From contig JAJKFH010003680.1 in assembly GCA_023333565.1 (NCBI GenBank), positions 1 to 64,000 on the forward strand: 64,000 bases of DNA, given 5' to 3'. Source of the DNA: Puffinus mauretanicus. Its lineage: Eukaryota; Chordata; Aves; Procellariiformes; Procellariidae. This document shows, one piece after another, positions 1 through 13,700 of this stretch (position 1 is its first letter; every line of letters begins with the position of its first letter). Position numbers and translations under genes: made by a program. The notes under the pieces are model-generated. The model was not told the DNA's origin, searched no databases, and worked only from the letters and a program-made list of their open reading frames with translations.

Positions 1-1500
1 CACCAAGAATTTTGATGTTTTCTTTTTCCTTCTTCTCCTTCTCTCCTCAGTTTCCTCTTAGCCACGTTCCTGGCTTGGTTACAAAATTTATTCGGAGAGT
101 AAATGTACATTTTTGGGATGTGAATTGGAAAGAAATGCTAACCACCAGAGGGAAAACTGTGTTGTGGAGATGAATGCATACCTCACCTTGCAGCCCAGAG
201 AGGGCTATAGCTCTTGAGTAAGGTAGGTGGGATTGGTGGGGTGGGGAAATTAGGGAAACAAATTCTTTATTCATTGTCACTGTAGCCCTAAATATTCTCC
301 TTGGGTTTACTGATAAAATCCTCAGGGCTGAAAGTGCTGAAAAGGGAAAGGGTATATAAAGCAATATAAACTCCTTCCTTCTTCTAAGCAGCCATTAGTC
401 CAAGACAGCCGCCATGGATGTCCATCTGTCCAAGTTACTTGCTGGTACTTAGCAGTGTTTTGGACACATGAAAAAGGTTCCTTCTGATTATTTCTTTTTC
501 AAGTTCATTAGAAGTATGGTGGACATTTTAAGGTTTTTTTTTGGGTGGGAATTACGGCCGTCATAAGTCAAGGTGCTCCTGGAGGGCATAGCCAACTGCA
601 TTAAAACACAAACCTAAAGAATACTGAAAAACAAATCCTCTGATGATTACCAAGGGTATTACATTCCCTCTGTAATGCGGTCAACCTATGGGCAGTTAGA
701 TGCTGTATCTGACAGCAGTCCCAGAGGAGCGCTTTCTTTTCCTCACGCCTCCATACTTCTCCACACCCTATCAGCCCACTTTAATCTCTGACTCATAAAC
801 AGCTTGGAGATGTTTACTTACTCCTCTGAGTTGATCTATTTCCAGAAATTAGTGGCAGAATGAGACTTTTAGGCAAATAAGGTGATCTTTTCCAATTTAG
901 TTTCTTCTTTGGCCATCACGGTCTTCTCAGAAACATGCCATTTTGGTCGCAGGCCTCCATCTTTCCCTTTTCCTATGGCAGCTGCACATTTATTCCCTGC
1001 AGCCCAAGGCACTTTATATTCCTCAGCAGCTCGGACATCAGTTCAACATCTGTTGGTCTGGTCACACAGGGATAAAAAAAATCATTATTTAGTAATTGGC
1101 TATCTTTCATAATGTAAAAAGCTGTTTATTCAGTTCCCAAGTGCCACAGTTTCATGACTATCTGTTCTTGACAATGACCGATGGCACACAGATCAATATC
1201 TTAACAAAATTAGGGTTGTCTGTAATAGGACCGACCCTTCAGTAAGTTTTCCTTTACTTTCCTGACAATCTCTTCATGAGCTTCTGCATGTACTATCTTG
1301 TCAAAGCTTGTATTTTTTTACCCAGAGGAGTAAATGGAGAGACAATATCATTGACCCCTCATGACTGCCCTGTTATCATTTCATTTATCGTATGACACCA
1401 AATCCAAGAAACTGGACTAACAGCTAGTTTGGGTACATGGCTTGAGGGGCAGCTGCCTTTGGCTGCTCCGATTTTACATGTTGGCAATTCGCCTGGGCTT

Positions 1501-1562
1501 CACAGAATCACAGGATGGTTGAGGCTGGAAGGGGCATCTGGAGGTCGTCTGGTCCAATGCCC
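1501..1562 (-). repeat. CR1 LINE fragment, 3' end
   Basis: The segment begins with an AGAATCACAGGATGG-like stretch, continues with GGCTGGAAGGGGCATCTGGAGGTC and TGGTCCA, and then loses similarity. This is the usual complement of a CR1 3' untranslated tail, so the element lies on the minus strand and only its terminal ~60 bp survive. Confidence 0.75.
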
Positions 1563-3025
1563 ACTTCTTCTTCTGACTTGGTTTTATACATCTGTTAGAA
1601 GTATTTACAGTTGAGCCCATCACCCTGTCTACCTTTTACAGTCAATGGAGAGAAAGTGGCAAATTCAAGGTGGAGATTGTTTGATCTAGCACAAATACCA
1701 GTTTTCAAATGGGATGAGTCATGCCCAGAAACATCTGTTGCTCTCCATTGACTACAGAGCCCAGAGCCCAAAGCAGATATCTGTACTGGGAATGTCAAAT
1801 CTGAGCAGATTTAGCTTCCTCTCTCATCTTTGTGTTTGCCTTTTAAAGTCTCCTGACACAGCTCTGTACACTCTTTGTGGTCTTCCTCCTTGCTGCTGAA
1901 CTTGAAAACTTCACCCATAAGGACTGGGTTGAATCTGCATTGTCCTGTCTAAATCAGTTCACATCTTGTAAGTGTATTGAAATTCCAACTAAGTGATGAA
2001 GGCAGACTTTTCCCATGCATCTTCAGGTCCAGCGTTTGCTTACTAAGAGTCCTTAAAGAAATCAAAGGGCCTCTGCACATTGACCATACAAATCAAGCAG
2101 GACAAGTACAGCACAGTCCAAGAAATCTCTTGGTGGGCAAAGTGGAAATGGGATACTATCACACTTTAGGCATGTCCTTTCCTACTTACACTTCAGTAAT
2201 TCACTTGCCTCTTCCAGCTAAGTCACTTTTTTCTGACTGATGAAGAACAAAGTCCAATGCCTCTTACTTTTTCACCACCCTTTAAATAAGAGCAATCTGT
2301 TTCTACTTGTATTTCCTTGAAAGAACTTAATTTGCCAAATACACTGAGCGATATTCTCATCCCAGACATAGTTTGTGCACTTAATCAAGTAATTGCTTTC
2401 TGGCAGCCTTCTCTAAGAATCTGCCCTTTCTTTCCCAAATGTCTTTCTGCATATTTCCTGTGCATGTGAGGAAGTTTCCAGTATTTTTGACTGTAGGTGT
2501 CCCACTGGGTTGACACCCTTAGACTGGAAGATGCAAGATCCTCTTCCTGCCCCCAGGCAGGTTCTCTCTGACTCCCACCTACACGGAGAGCAGATGTGAT
2601 ACGAGAGATGGATGTCTCAGCCTGTGCAACACGGAGCCAGGCTACTGCTGGTTTAGTCTGGAGACCCACCTTCAGTAAAGCAAACCACTCCTCAGCCTCT
2701 CCTTGCTTTTCAAATTTTTCTTCTGTTATTATAGCATTAACTTCACTGTGTTTTGGACGCAAGAATACAATGTGAGCATTTAGTTAAAATCTAAGGTGGC
2801 CAAATTAACCTTTTTTCATAAGAACTTCTTCAAGTTTGTAGTAACCCGAAAAAAGTTACATCTGCCCTCAGATATCAGATCATCTTATTTCTCAGTGTTG
2901 AGCTTCCTTATCTTAGTTCCATGATTCTTGGAAACCGCCCCAATTTACTGCTGTCTGCTTCTTGGTCAACAACTTCATGGCACTGCTGACTGATTTTCTT
3001 GCTCTTCACTTTCCATCTCTTCTCC

Positions 3026-3190
3026 TTTTTTTTTGTTTTTTTTTTGACGTTTCATGTTTTATTTAGCCAGCATTAGGCTGACTTCTCTCCTAGTTTGACT
3101 TGCTTAGAAGGCAACTCTTCCTCTTCTTTCACAGCTTCTCTTCGCACTACTTTCTTCCAGAAGGTAGCAGGACAGAGTCTAATTTAAGCA
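3026..3190 (-). pseudogene. Possible 5'-truncated retrocopy with poly(A) tail
   Basis: Read on the minus strand, a basic/acidic reading frame (ending ...KQVKLGEKSA, then TAA) is followed about 10 bp later by AATAAA and, some 12 bp on, by two A runs (10 and 8) that look like a genomic poly(A) tail. Coding end, poly(A) signal and A-tract in that order are the marks of a processed mRNA copy. I do not recognise the parent gene and see no homology further 5' than about 3,190. Target-site duplications are not evident. The A-run could be an unrelated low-complexity tract, in which case the frame is chance. Confidence 0.3.
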
Positions 3191-6100
3191 TGTGTGGCTT
3201 AATACCATAGGTGCAGCTTAGTGGAAGTTTGCTGTATTGCTCTCGCCTGAAGACAGGCCACCTGAGCTATTGCCAGCTCCCTCTGAAAGTGTTTTCCAAA
3301 CCAGGTGACATTTGCCAGATGACCAGATGAGAAGTAAAATAAATTAAAAAACTAGCAAGTAGATTCAGAAAACAAACAAAAAGAAACAGAGCAACCACAA
3401 GCTTTATTGGCTATCTGTGTTTGGAGCGATTCCCAAAGCCCTCTCCGTGTTTTGTTCAGCTAGGAGCTGCCGGGACACGTCTGCGGCTGGCTGGAGCCAG
3501 GAGCTGATTCCCTTGAATCTGCCAACCCTCTGCCAACAAATTTCTCGGCACACTGGTGATTCAGCTGAATATAAACGCGCTTCTGGAGACATCCTGTATC
3601 CCACGGTCATGACACTTCAGTTTTAAACACGATATTAATTTGTGACTCCCCAATTTGTGAAACACCGTCTCAGATAGCATTAGCTTGTGATCTGCCACCG
3701 CACTTTGGAGAGTCCAGGCTGGCCACCTGGCCTGCTCTCTGTTAGTATCAGCTTATCAATAGATGGTTTACTTACCTAGTACAAACATCTCCCTTTTGAC
3801 AAAGAGCTTAATTAAAAGCTGAATTTATGAGAATCCAAGCATATGAATTTTCTATATTGCAAGCCTCAACAGCCACTTATTTCACGATCGTTTCAGTCGT
3901 GAAGAAATATAGCTTATTACTAGCTTTAGACAAAGAGTAATTATGATAAGTTGGGGATTGCCCCGCTTACAGCTTGCAGGATCCCGTTTTTGCTGACAGA
4001 AAGATGACAAGTTTGAAGGGGCTTGTAAGAATCTGGAAGTGATAAAGTGAGGTGCTCTTCCTTAAAAGGATTAGAGTCTCATCTCAGTGTTATAAAGCAG
4101 AACAAAGTCCAATGAAAATACGCAGGTGTTCCAGCTTCGGAAGGAAGTTCATGCATATGCAACCAGGCAAGGCAGGAAGGACTTGTATGGCTTGTGGGAC
4201 CTATAGGAGTACAAGTTACTAATGTATACCTGATCATAAGATCATAAGATCACCTGCAATGTACTCTGGAACCCACAGCCCTTCTACAGCTTTTCTGCTG
4301 TTCATGGCAGCTAAAAAGGCGTTTCAAAATTGTTAGGATCCATCATGACAAATGATGGCAAAGCCAGCCAGCTTAAATCCTTTCCCTAAAACCTTGCAGA
4401 ACTAAACATTCGCTCCCCCAAAGCCCTTAACTTTCAGAACTTCTCCACCCATAAGTGTGCTAAGACTGTGTACGAGCAAGAGAATTTTTATTATATAAAA
4501 ATAATCACAGCCAGGAACTTGCACAAAAAATAGCAGGAAAAAATAGAGATCAACTTTGACAGAAGCTCATCCACATCCAACTCCCTTTCTGCGATTTCCA
4601 GATGGCATCCATATTATCACTTGTTATGGAAGTCATGTTGATGGTGTCCTAAATGTGTCCGTCAATCATCTTGCTGTGCTTGATGCTGATGTGGGCTTGT
4701 CCTAGTTAGAATTCTTGATGTTGTAAGAAGATCCTTCTCTGAGGATTTCCTAAGAGCATTTACTTCGGAATAAGTCAATCTTTTTATTACTCACCCTAGT
4801 AGTTTTCCATGTCCCCTCACCAAAAAGTAGGAGGTCTGCACCGAAAGCATGTATCTCTGGGACGTTCTTAATTTATGACAGTTGTTTGTGGCTTAGACAT
4901 TCATCGCTCGTTGCTTATGCAGATAAGTAAAACTATTTTCTTCCTGTTCTTCCTGTAATACTTCTCTATGCATTCAGGTGTTTTGGAACGCATATAGCAA
5001 TACTTTGATTTCTTTTATTGAAGAACAAATTTCTTTTGCACTGAGTAATATTTTTAACAGATCAGAGCATTCAGAATAATTAAGATAAAGAAATCCAGCT
5101 ACTCACTATAGTTACCCTCTTCATGGCTAGTAGTGCAGAAATCATACTGCAGTTAGGGTGATGAGAATCACACTTCTAATTCTGGAAAAGTTACCAGTGG
5201 CAGGTGCCACGCTCTGTGAGTACAGCTTGCGTCCAAGCTAGTAAGTCCTACCAGTACCTAAGCTGCCACGCAGAGCTCACTGCCTTAGTCTGTATGGAAA
5301 CAGTCTATAAGTGGAAGGGCGACATCGAATCATGCGTGTCAGCATTATGAAGCAGCACTTCAGTGTCGTATTGCTGGGCTCCTTATAGCGCTGTGCTCCT
5401 TATTGCAGCTGGACCGTGGTCTAGACACACCTCCATAAGCTAGGTGTGGAAATCTATTTGAACCTGACAGGTTCAGGTTATTCACTTGAGTTCAGAGTCA
5501 TAAGAAAGTGTTTATGTTGTTTCTGGTCTTTGATCCCAAAAGCAATGTAGCTACATTCATACTGTCTGGTACCCAAGCTAGTAAGACATGCATGAAACCA
5601 GCTGTATGTCTGGTTGCACCTGCAGCACTCTTCTATACAAGACCAGTAGAAAGTGGCAAGCAGAGTGTATAGCTTCCAGCCACTGCTGGTGGCCTGCTCA
5701 GCTGCTCTGCACAGAGCTCAGGATATTCTTTGGGGACTGCTTGTCTCTTTACCTGTTTTGCATTCATGAAGCTTGGTTTGGTCTTCTTTCTTCTGCTGCT
5801 TCCTGTTAAGCTGTTTTGCTATTGCTGTTATGCTCCCCACTTTGTAAGCAGTTCTCTCATGGTTTTGCATGTTTTGCTTTTCGCAGCTGCCGTTATGAAA
5901 CTGAAGCAGCTCTTCAGTTGTAGCTGAAACATTGAGTGTTTCTGTCTTTTACTGGTGGACCACGGGAGAGGTGTCTATAGGCCCTCTCCATTTAAATGAG
6001 CTTCCAGTTACATGCTAGTGTCATGACCATGTTTGCCAGCCAATAGGGCATGTACATTTGCCTATAATTGTTAGACTTTCCAGAGATGTCTTTTTGCAGC

Positions 6101-9008
6101 ACGCTCTGGAGAGTTTCATGGCATTTTATGTATCTGTAAGCAGAGCTCCATGAACCAACAGCAAATTCACACAGCAAAATTTTACTTAATCATTCACCAT
6201 TTTGGTTAGACTCAGAACCAGTCCAAACGTGCCCAAGATTTTAAACAAACCATCATTGTTATTTTACATTAAAATTGCTACCTAGGCACTAGATATCATC
6301 CCTAAAGACCTCAAGCAACACATGCTGTAGCAAGTTATAACAAGAACCTTCTCCTTTTCTGTTTTTAAAATAGGTTTTCAATACTGTGTGGTTGCTATTT
6401 TCTTCTGATCTGGAAATAAACTCTAGTAGTTCTTTCACTGAGGGGTTCTCTCTGAGTCAATGCTTGCTCTGCTTCCAACAGCACTGAGACAGCGCTGCCA
6501 GATTTCTGTCACAGAAATTCTGGAAGTAGACAATGGTGATTTTTGTTCTGATGTATAGTTTGCTCGAACTGGGCCACCTACTAATAGTAATTTTAAGAAT
6601 ATTAAAAGCTTTCTATTTTACCAGACATTTTACCAGTTTCCCTCACTAATCTCACATTCTTCAATTCAATTTTCATTACTGATGTGGCCTACAGGACTTT
6701 TCAGGACCTGGCTTTCTTCTGTGTTTTGGCAAAAGGCCATTGCATTCTTCAGATTAAGCTGATCTCTTGTTGAGGCCAGCTTGGCTCCCAGTATTTCTTT
6801 CAGCAGCAAGACTTGTTTATGCAATGGGAAATCCTCTGAGCATAGAGGTGTTGGGTGAGGATGAAAATATTACAGCCTCCCTAGCAACAGAGCTACCTGG
6901 GGTCTATCACTTGGGAATGACCTGCTAAAAAACCATTATTATCCATTCCCAAATCCTCCCTCCTTGATTGTGTCTGGGAATGCTGTGTGAGTTCATGGTG
7001 GGTAAACTCTGGTTAGTCCCGTAACTCTCATGGAAAATCATGTAACTAACTTGGTAAACATTCCCTGCCCCCGCTCACCAAATTTAAACACTTGTGGTAT
7101 TTCAGTCATAGATCAGCTGGATGAAGACTTCTAGTTCCCAGATCACCTGGATAAAAGAGCTAGTAAAACCTTTATAATTTATATAATTTATGCTTGCTGA
7201 GCATCTCCAAAGGTATGTATTTGCTAAGATCAGCAAAATGTGTAAGCCAGCTATATTGTAAGGCATCAAGTAAATGCTAATTTGTCTGTAAAACTGCAGT
7301 CATGATCTAATGCAAATACTCTTTTTTCTATAGTGATGTGCTACCTGCACAAGTTGTGGGACTAAATCGCATGCAGGCATAGATTTCATCCCCACTAATG
7401 CAAAAGTTGGTGCGGTATGTAAGTGTGGGATTTCATTCAGGTTAGTCGACTTTAAAATGAAAAATCATGAAGGATGCTCATCTCCAGCACAGTTCTCTGT
7501 AATAAAAAGAATGTATAGAGTTCTGCTTTTTTGAACATACAGAGAATCAGAAAAATTGACAGAGTTTTCATCACCAAGCTGCTTCTCACCAAGCACCCCA
7601 CAAACATCTCTTCTCAGGATCATGCTGCTATGTTTGTTTAGACTGCTCTGAGGTCTGCCTACCTCTTTCACCATCTGGACTATCTCTCATCCTTCCAGAT
7701 GCCGCTAGATCAAAACAGTTCTTAGAAAGCCCATGGTAGTTCCTGAGAAACTTCTGAGCAGCTGTCTTTTTTTTTTTTCTTTTAGGCAGGGATATTACCA
7801 GTGTTTTGGGTAAGAAGGCTGCCTTAATCCCTGCTGCCAGCTCAGATGATAAATGAACTTGTACATTTCTTGTAATTCTCTCAAATGAAGAATAAAGGTT
7901 GCTTCCAATTATTTCAACTTGGTTTAATCCATCTTGTAATCATATTAAATTACCAGTGACCTCATAAACAATCTTTTTCCTTCAATTTAGCCCATTATAT
8001 AGCAATTATGTCATTTGCTATATGTTCATTAGAAATTTTCAGCTCAAGAAGAAGCTCCAATTAATTTCTCGTACTTCATTTATTCTTAAATTTCATCCTT
8101 ACAATGTGTCTTCCATTCTATGCCTGGAAATCGGATTCCAACTCCACCACCACCACTGGAGCCCCAACTGCAGTTCTGTTATTCAGCTCAATAAAATGAA
8201 ATGCCCTTAACAATACCAATGTTGTCACAACTTGGAATAGCCCAATAGACAAGGCATTGCTCATTCCAGCATAGCACCTGAAATGACTTCAGATTTGCTG
8301 ATTACCTGTACACTCAGGAGCTAGTAACAGATTCACCTAAGCATAATGTCTGGAAATAACTGAAAACTATGTAGGTTTTTCCAGAGAGGTATGAAGAGGT
8401 CTTTTCCAAACAGCACCCCTTGGAAACTTCTGAGGGCCATTCAAGTCAATGGGAGCCCTTTGCGTTCCCCTTTGCACGGCTGCAGATGACTGCACGAGGT
8501 AGAAGGCAGTAGCCAACGGGGACCGGGTGACTGAGGTGTGTTTGGGTGCCAGGAGCAATGCCGCTCACTTGTTTCAAATAGGACAGGGAGCGCTCACTAG
8601 TACCATAATATCAAATCCTAGCCCTCTCGTCGTTTGTCTTCGCTTGTATTGGATTCTTCCTAAATGCAGACAGGTCCAAGAGCAAACACATGCTTTTCAT
8701 TTCCGACTGGTTGGTCTACCATATGTGAGAAACAGTGGTCAAGGACTCGATATCAGCTTGTCAGCTAATGCCAACTGTTAGGATCACGGAGCTATGCAAC
8801 CTACAGTAGTTGAGGATTTCTCTGGAGCTCTTTTCTTCCCAGGTGAATGACTGGACATTTTCTACCATGATGCATGCCCTGGCATGCTGTGCTGCAGTTC
8901 TAGCAGCGAAAGTAAAACTTGTGGTGATAGGAAAAAGCCTAGTGAACACAGAGTAGTGCTAGAAGTTAGGAAGGGGTCCATGGCCAGTGGTGGACAGAGG
9001 TTACAATG

Positions 9009-9497
9009 GGTACAGAATCACGGAATGGCTCAGGTTGGAAGGTACCTCTGGAGATCACCTGGTCCACCCCCCTGCTCAAGCAGGGCCACCTAGAGACAGT
9101 TGCCCAGGACCACATCCAGACAGCTTCTGAATATCTCCAAAGATGGAGACTCCACAACCTCCCCTGGCAACTTGCGCCAGTGCTTCAGTCATTCTCACAG
9201 TGAAAAAGTGTTTCCTGATGGTCAGAGGGAACCTCCTGTGTTTCAGTTTGTGCCCATTGCCTCTGGTCCTGTCGCTGGGCACCACTGAAAAGAGCCTGAC
9301 CCTGTCCTCTTTGCACCCTCCCTTCTGGTACTTATACACATGGATAAGATCCCCCTGAGCCTTCTCTTCTCCAGGTTGAACAGTACCAGCTCTCTCAGAC
9401 GTACCTGATAAGACAGATGCTCCAGTCTCTTAATCATCTTTGTGGCCCTTCGCTGGACTCTCTCCAGCATGTCCATGTCTCTCTTGTACTGAGGAGC
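9009..9497 (-). repeat. CR1 LINE, 3' part of an element split by an LTR
   Basis: Minus-strand CR1: the left edge carries the 3' UTR (AGAATCACGGAATGGCTCAGG and following), and moving right the frame turns into the CR1 ORF2 carboxy terminus, with the [22 protein letters not shown] motif on the minus strand around 9,400-9,470. The reading frame has stops and shifts, so the copy is dead. It stops abruptly at GGAGC (9,493-9,497), where the LTR was inserted, and resumes at 10,011. Confidence 0.93.
9493..9497. repeat. Target-site duplication, left copy (GGAGC)
   Basis: GGAGC directly precedes the LTR start and is repeated at 10,011-10,015 directly after the LTR end. Removing the LTR and one copy restores a continuous CR1 sequence, which confirms it as the insertion footprint. 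Confidence 0.9.
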
Positions 9498-10010
9498 TGT
9501 CGTGGTTTAACCTGGCAGGCAGCCAAATACCACGTAGCCGCTCGCTCACTCCCCTGCCCCCCGCCCCACAGTGGGACGGGGAGAGAATCGGAAGCGTAAG
9601 AGTGAGAAAAACTTGTGGGTTGAGATAAGGACAGTTTAATAGAACAGAGAAGGGAAAATAATAATGATGATGATAGAATATACAAAATGAGCGATGCACA
9701 ATGCAATTGCTCACCACCCGCGCTGACCGATAACCAAGTAGCGATTGCTACTTCCTGGAACACGCCTACCATTCATATACTGAGCATGACATCACATGGT
9801 ATGGAATACCCCGTTGGCCAGCTGGGCCAGCTGTCCCAGCTATGTTCCCTCCCATCTTGTGCACCTGGTAGAGCATGGGAAGCTGTCCTTGACTAGGAGG
9901 GTACTTAGCAACAACTAAAACATCAGTGTGTTATCAACATTCTTCTCATACTAAATCCAAAACACAGCACTAGGAAGAAATTTAACTCTATCCCAGCCGA
10001 AACCAGGACA
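9498..10010 (-). mobile_element. Solo LTR of an endogenous retrovirus (ERVL-like), decayed
   Basis: The 513-bp element starts TGTCGTGGTTT and ends AAACCAGGACA, an imperfect terminal inverted repeat with the usual TG...CA ends. It is bounded by the 5-bp direct repeat GGAGC (9,493-9,497 and 10,011-10,015). A 5-bp duplication is typical of ERVL-type integration. No gag, pol or env lies beside it, so it is a solo LTR left after recombination between two LTRs. By comparison with the copy at 18,315 the promoter lies on the minus strand, but here the CRE-like site is TGACATCA and the CCAAT box is lost, so promoter activity is doubtful. Confidence 0.9.
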
Positions 10011-10710
10011 GGAGCACAGCACTGGACCCAGCACTCCAGGTGTGGCCTCATCAGTGCTGAGTAGAGGGGAAGGATCACCTCCCTCGACCTGCTGGCAACA
10101 CTCCTCCTAATGCAGGCCAGGATACCATTCGCCGCCTTTGCAGCAAGACCACATTGGTGGCTCATGTTCACCTTGGTGTCCACCAGGACCCATAGGACCT
10201 TTTCTGCCAAACTGCTTTCCATCTGGGTGTCCCCTAGCATATATTGGTGCTCGGAGCTATTTGCTTCCCAGTTGCAGGACTTTGCTCTTCTCCTTGTTGA
10301 ACTTCATGAGGTTCTTGTCAGCCCATTTCTCCAGCCTGTCAAGGTCCCTCTGGATAGCAGCACAACCCTCTGGTGTATCAGCCACTCCTGCCCATTTTGT
10401 GGCATCAGCAAACTTGCTGAGGCTACAACTCCCCATCATCCAGATCATTAATGAAGACGTTGATCAGGACTGGACCCAGTACCGACCCCTGGGGTACACC
10501 GCTAGTTACTGGCCTCCAACTAGACTTTGTGCCACTGATCACCGCCCTCCGGGTCCAGCCAGTTTTCAACCCACCTCACTGTCTGCTCAACCAGCCCATA
10601 CCTCAACGGCTTGTCTGTGAGGATCTTATGGGAGACAGTCTCGAAAGCTTTCCTGAAGCCCAGGCAGACGATATCCACTGCTCTCCCCTCATCTACCAGG
10701 CTAGTACATG
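10011..10710 (-). repeat. CR1 LINE, reverse transcriptase part (right of the LTR)
   Basis: Continuation of the CR1 copy at 9,009. The minus strand encodes CR1 reverse-transcriptase carboxy-terminal motifs, for example [17 protein letters not shown] and KSKVLQLG around 10,260-10,370, and further right sequence matching the catalytic-domain end (complement of GGACTGGACCCAGTACCGAC). Stops and frameshifts interrupt the frame. Similarity fades at about 10,705, so the copy is 5'-truncated, as most CR1 copies are. Confidence 0.92.
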
Positions 10711-13700
10711 CCTGAAGAAACTTAAGGGATTTTGAAAGTTAAATGCTCCACTATTTCATAGATAAAAGAGTTTTACAAAGAAAGCTTATATGGCCAGATC
10801 CCTTTGTAAACAAGAGAAATTTGCATTTAAATCTGAGAAGATTTAGACGGTCTTGAAAGCCCAGATATAAGGTATTTTTTCTGTATGAGGGAAGAAAGCT
10901 GTAATCACATTCTTGTTTCTCTATCGATAAAGTGATTGCACATCAGTGCAGCTGACAAAAGCAAGCAACCATACTGCTACACAAGTTGTAACATTTCTGC
11001 ACACAGGAACAGAATAACAACATGCTCCCAGAAGGATCTGTCATAGGTGGAAACTTAAGCCAGTGCGTTTACAATGAAAATAAAAATCAAGACAGTTCTA
11101 GAAAAGCAAAATATTTTAGTTGGAAAGGGTACAATAAAAGAAGAAAGCATCTATGTTTTTTACCAAAAAGAAAAGCAGCATATGGTAAAACTGTCTAAGA
11201 AAGTTTGAAGGCTTTAATGAGTGGGAAAAGTGAAGAAAGCAGAACCAGAATATAAATGGCTGTGACAGGCTCCACAAAATGAAACACTTGCTAGCATTCG
11301 TGAAGGCCAAGCCCAGTTCCCAGAGAGGATTAAAAGAACGGTTCCTCAGCCTAATCCACAAACAGGTAAGAAAACCTGGAGCCCAGCGCAACCCCACTCA
11401 CCTTTTGGAATTATATTACTGAAGGAAAATGCATTATATCCAAGTAAAAATTCAGAGTAAAGCGTCATTATTTCAGCAACGAGGCTTTCCATGGATCCAG
11501 TTTCACTAAGCTACAACCTGACTGTTGATGTGCAGCTATTCAGTAACATTAGAGATATCTCAGCATTCCAACAATTTGCTGTTGACCGTGAGATAGTGAC
11601 CTGGGATACAACATGACTTCTATGTTCTGTGACTGAGTCTTCCATGAAACCAAACAGCACAAGGTATTACAGCGCTACCACTACTGCCCTGATGGGATGG
11701 ATCACATAAACCTAGGTCGGACCTCACAGTCTGTTACCCTCTAACTATGTTATTTAATCTGTACCAAACTATGTAAATATCACACATCTCTTGCTTGTTC
11801 TTTGTTTTTAAAAAAATGGGTTTTTTGAAGTCTCCTGCCCATTTTTCTCTGTGCTGGCTGCATCCCTTAAGGTTTCCAGTATCTGCTTTCTACCTCTTTC
11901 TTTACCCATCATGTCATATATGTTTGTGTGGTTTTTTCTTGATTTATAAAGAAAACTTTACAAGTCTTTAAGATTTCAGCAATATGCATACCTGAAGGGT
12001 GACTGCTCGCCCACCCTTTCCTCCAAGGTCTGTAAGAAAAAATTATAGTCATAATTTTATCTAATATTCTACGCTGTAGACAAAATAATGCTTTAGGTGC
12101 ATCAGAACTGTACAATGATCTTTGCTGAAGCTGATCATAACGGTGTAATTAGAAGACTGGCAGTATGCAATCTGTTTCAATAGACACATGACATCCTTGA
12201 GTGGAAATTTAACTGCACAGTAAATACTGATTTTTAAGCAGGACTTTAATACCATAGCAAATTCCTCAAATTACCCCTACTGTCCTACTGTCTTCTTTTC
12301 AGTTAGTCAGCTTGGTACCATTACAATTTCTTTATCTGCACTCCTCTATTCTCTTTTTCCTTTAGGACTACATCAAATCTTTACTGGTCTCACAGAAAAA
12401 TCTGTTGGATCTGCAATTAATGATACTTTTAACAAAGGCCCTGAAATGTCTATTTAAACATATATCTAACTAACAGGAAGCGCAAACCATTATAAATTGC
12501 AAACTTAAAGTCAGTTTCAGCAGTTTTTGAAATATGTCCTACATTATATTCAGTTGTGAAACTCCACAAGATGAAGAATTAAGAGTATGAAGTTATGGTG
12601 CACTTCAAAAACTATTGTAGTAGAAAGTTATCAGATGACCTCCTTCCTGTTAAGGATAAAGATCAGGTACATCATCTTCCTGTTGCTTTTCAGAGGTATT
12701 TTTGTGTAACTTCTGGTGTAAATCATGAGCTTATAGCCTCCTCCGGTATTCAGTCACCTGGATTGATTTTTGCATGACCATAAAGGCAGGTCTTACTCTT
12801 TACTGATAGCTCAGCACTCACATTAGTCTCATACATCCTAAAGTTAGTGTTAAAGGGAAGTATAGCCACAACATATTTATGATAAACACATGTTTATGAT
12901 ATAACAGTTTTCTGTAACCCCCTCCAGCTAATTATTAAATAATTATTTCTATAGATGATACATTGAAAATGAAAAAAAAAAAATCTTAAGTACTTCTTTA
13001 AACACAGTATTTTAAATATACTCTCCATCAGTCCTGTGGAATTTATGCTATGCTTTGCTGGTAACAGAGGTGACTGATGAAAGTGATGGGAGACCTGACC
13101 AGTCTCCTGCATGAAGTGTGAACCTTACGTAGCTGGCTTGTCTAATGGTCCACTGCAGCCTGACATGTTTCACCTGATGGATTGCTTCTCCTGCCTTGAA
13201 ATCCTGCTTGACAAATTGGCGGATCAATTGGGGTTGAGAAGCAGGGGAGAGATTGCCTGCTCAGAGAAGTTTCTCTAACGGACAGAGTTCATGCATTGTA
13301 ATTCCTCCTCCAATATGTGACTGGACACAGGTGTTTATATGACATTAGAGAGAGGGACACATCTCCCAAATATGACCTAATCCTATGAGCCAGGGGATCT
13401 TAGTTGAAGTGCATCTACTTCATAGCAGTGCGACGTGGAAAGACAGCTGGGTGCAAAGTGTCAGTTATCACATGAAAATCAAGGAATATAAAGGAAACTA
13501 TTAAGCTTCCTACCATAAAATCTTATTTAAAAAAATAGTTTAAACCTACTTTTAGGAGGGCCTTTTTGCCTCCTCCTCGCCCAGTGCTCCCTCCCCCAGC
13601 TGAAATCAAATACCAAGCCTTGCTCCTGTAAATTGGCAAAATGAAAATAGAAATCAGTCTTATGATGAAGGAAAGAAAAAAGAAAAAGATTTGTAGCATT

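Larger units (their letters stand above)
1..9008. other. Intergenic region, left flank
   Basis: Apart from a 60-bp CR1 stub at 1,501 and a possible retrocopy at 3,026-3,190, I see no gene here. Open frames are short (at most 125 codons), have no recognisable domain and lack supporting splice patterns. The sequence is AT-rich and unique-looking. It could be intergenic or the intron of a gene extending off the left edge; the window cannot tell these apart. Confidence 0.5.

Noticed and set aside
2385..2762. 125-codon minus-strand frame
   Set aside because: Composition is plausible, but I find no domain, no splice sites that extend it and no promoter; insufficient to call.
9434..9772. Minus-strand frames across the CR1/LTR junction
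   Set aside because: They are chimeras of CR1 and LTR sequence and do not represent a gene.
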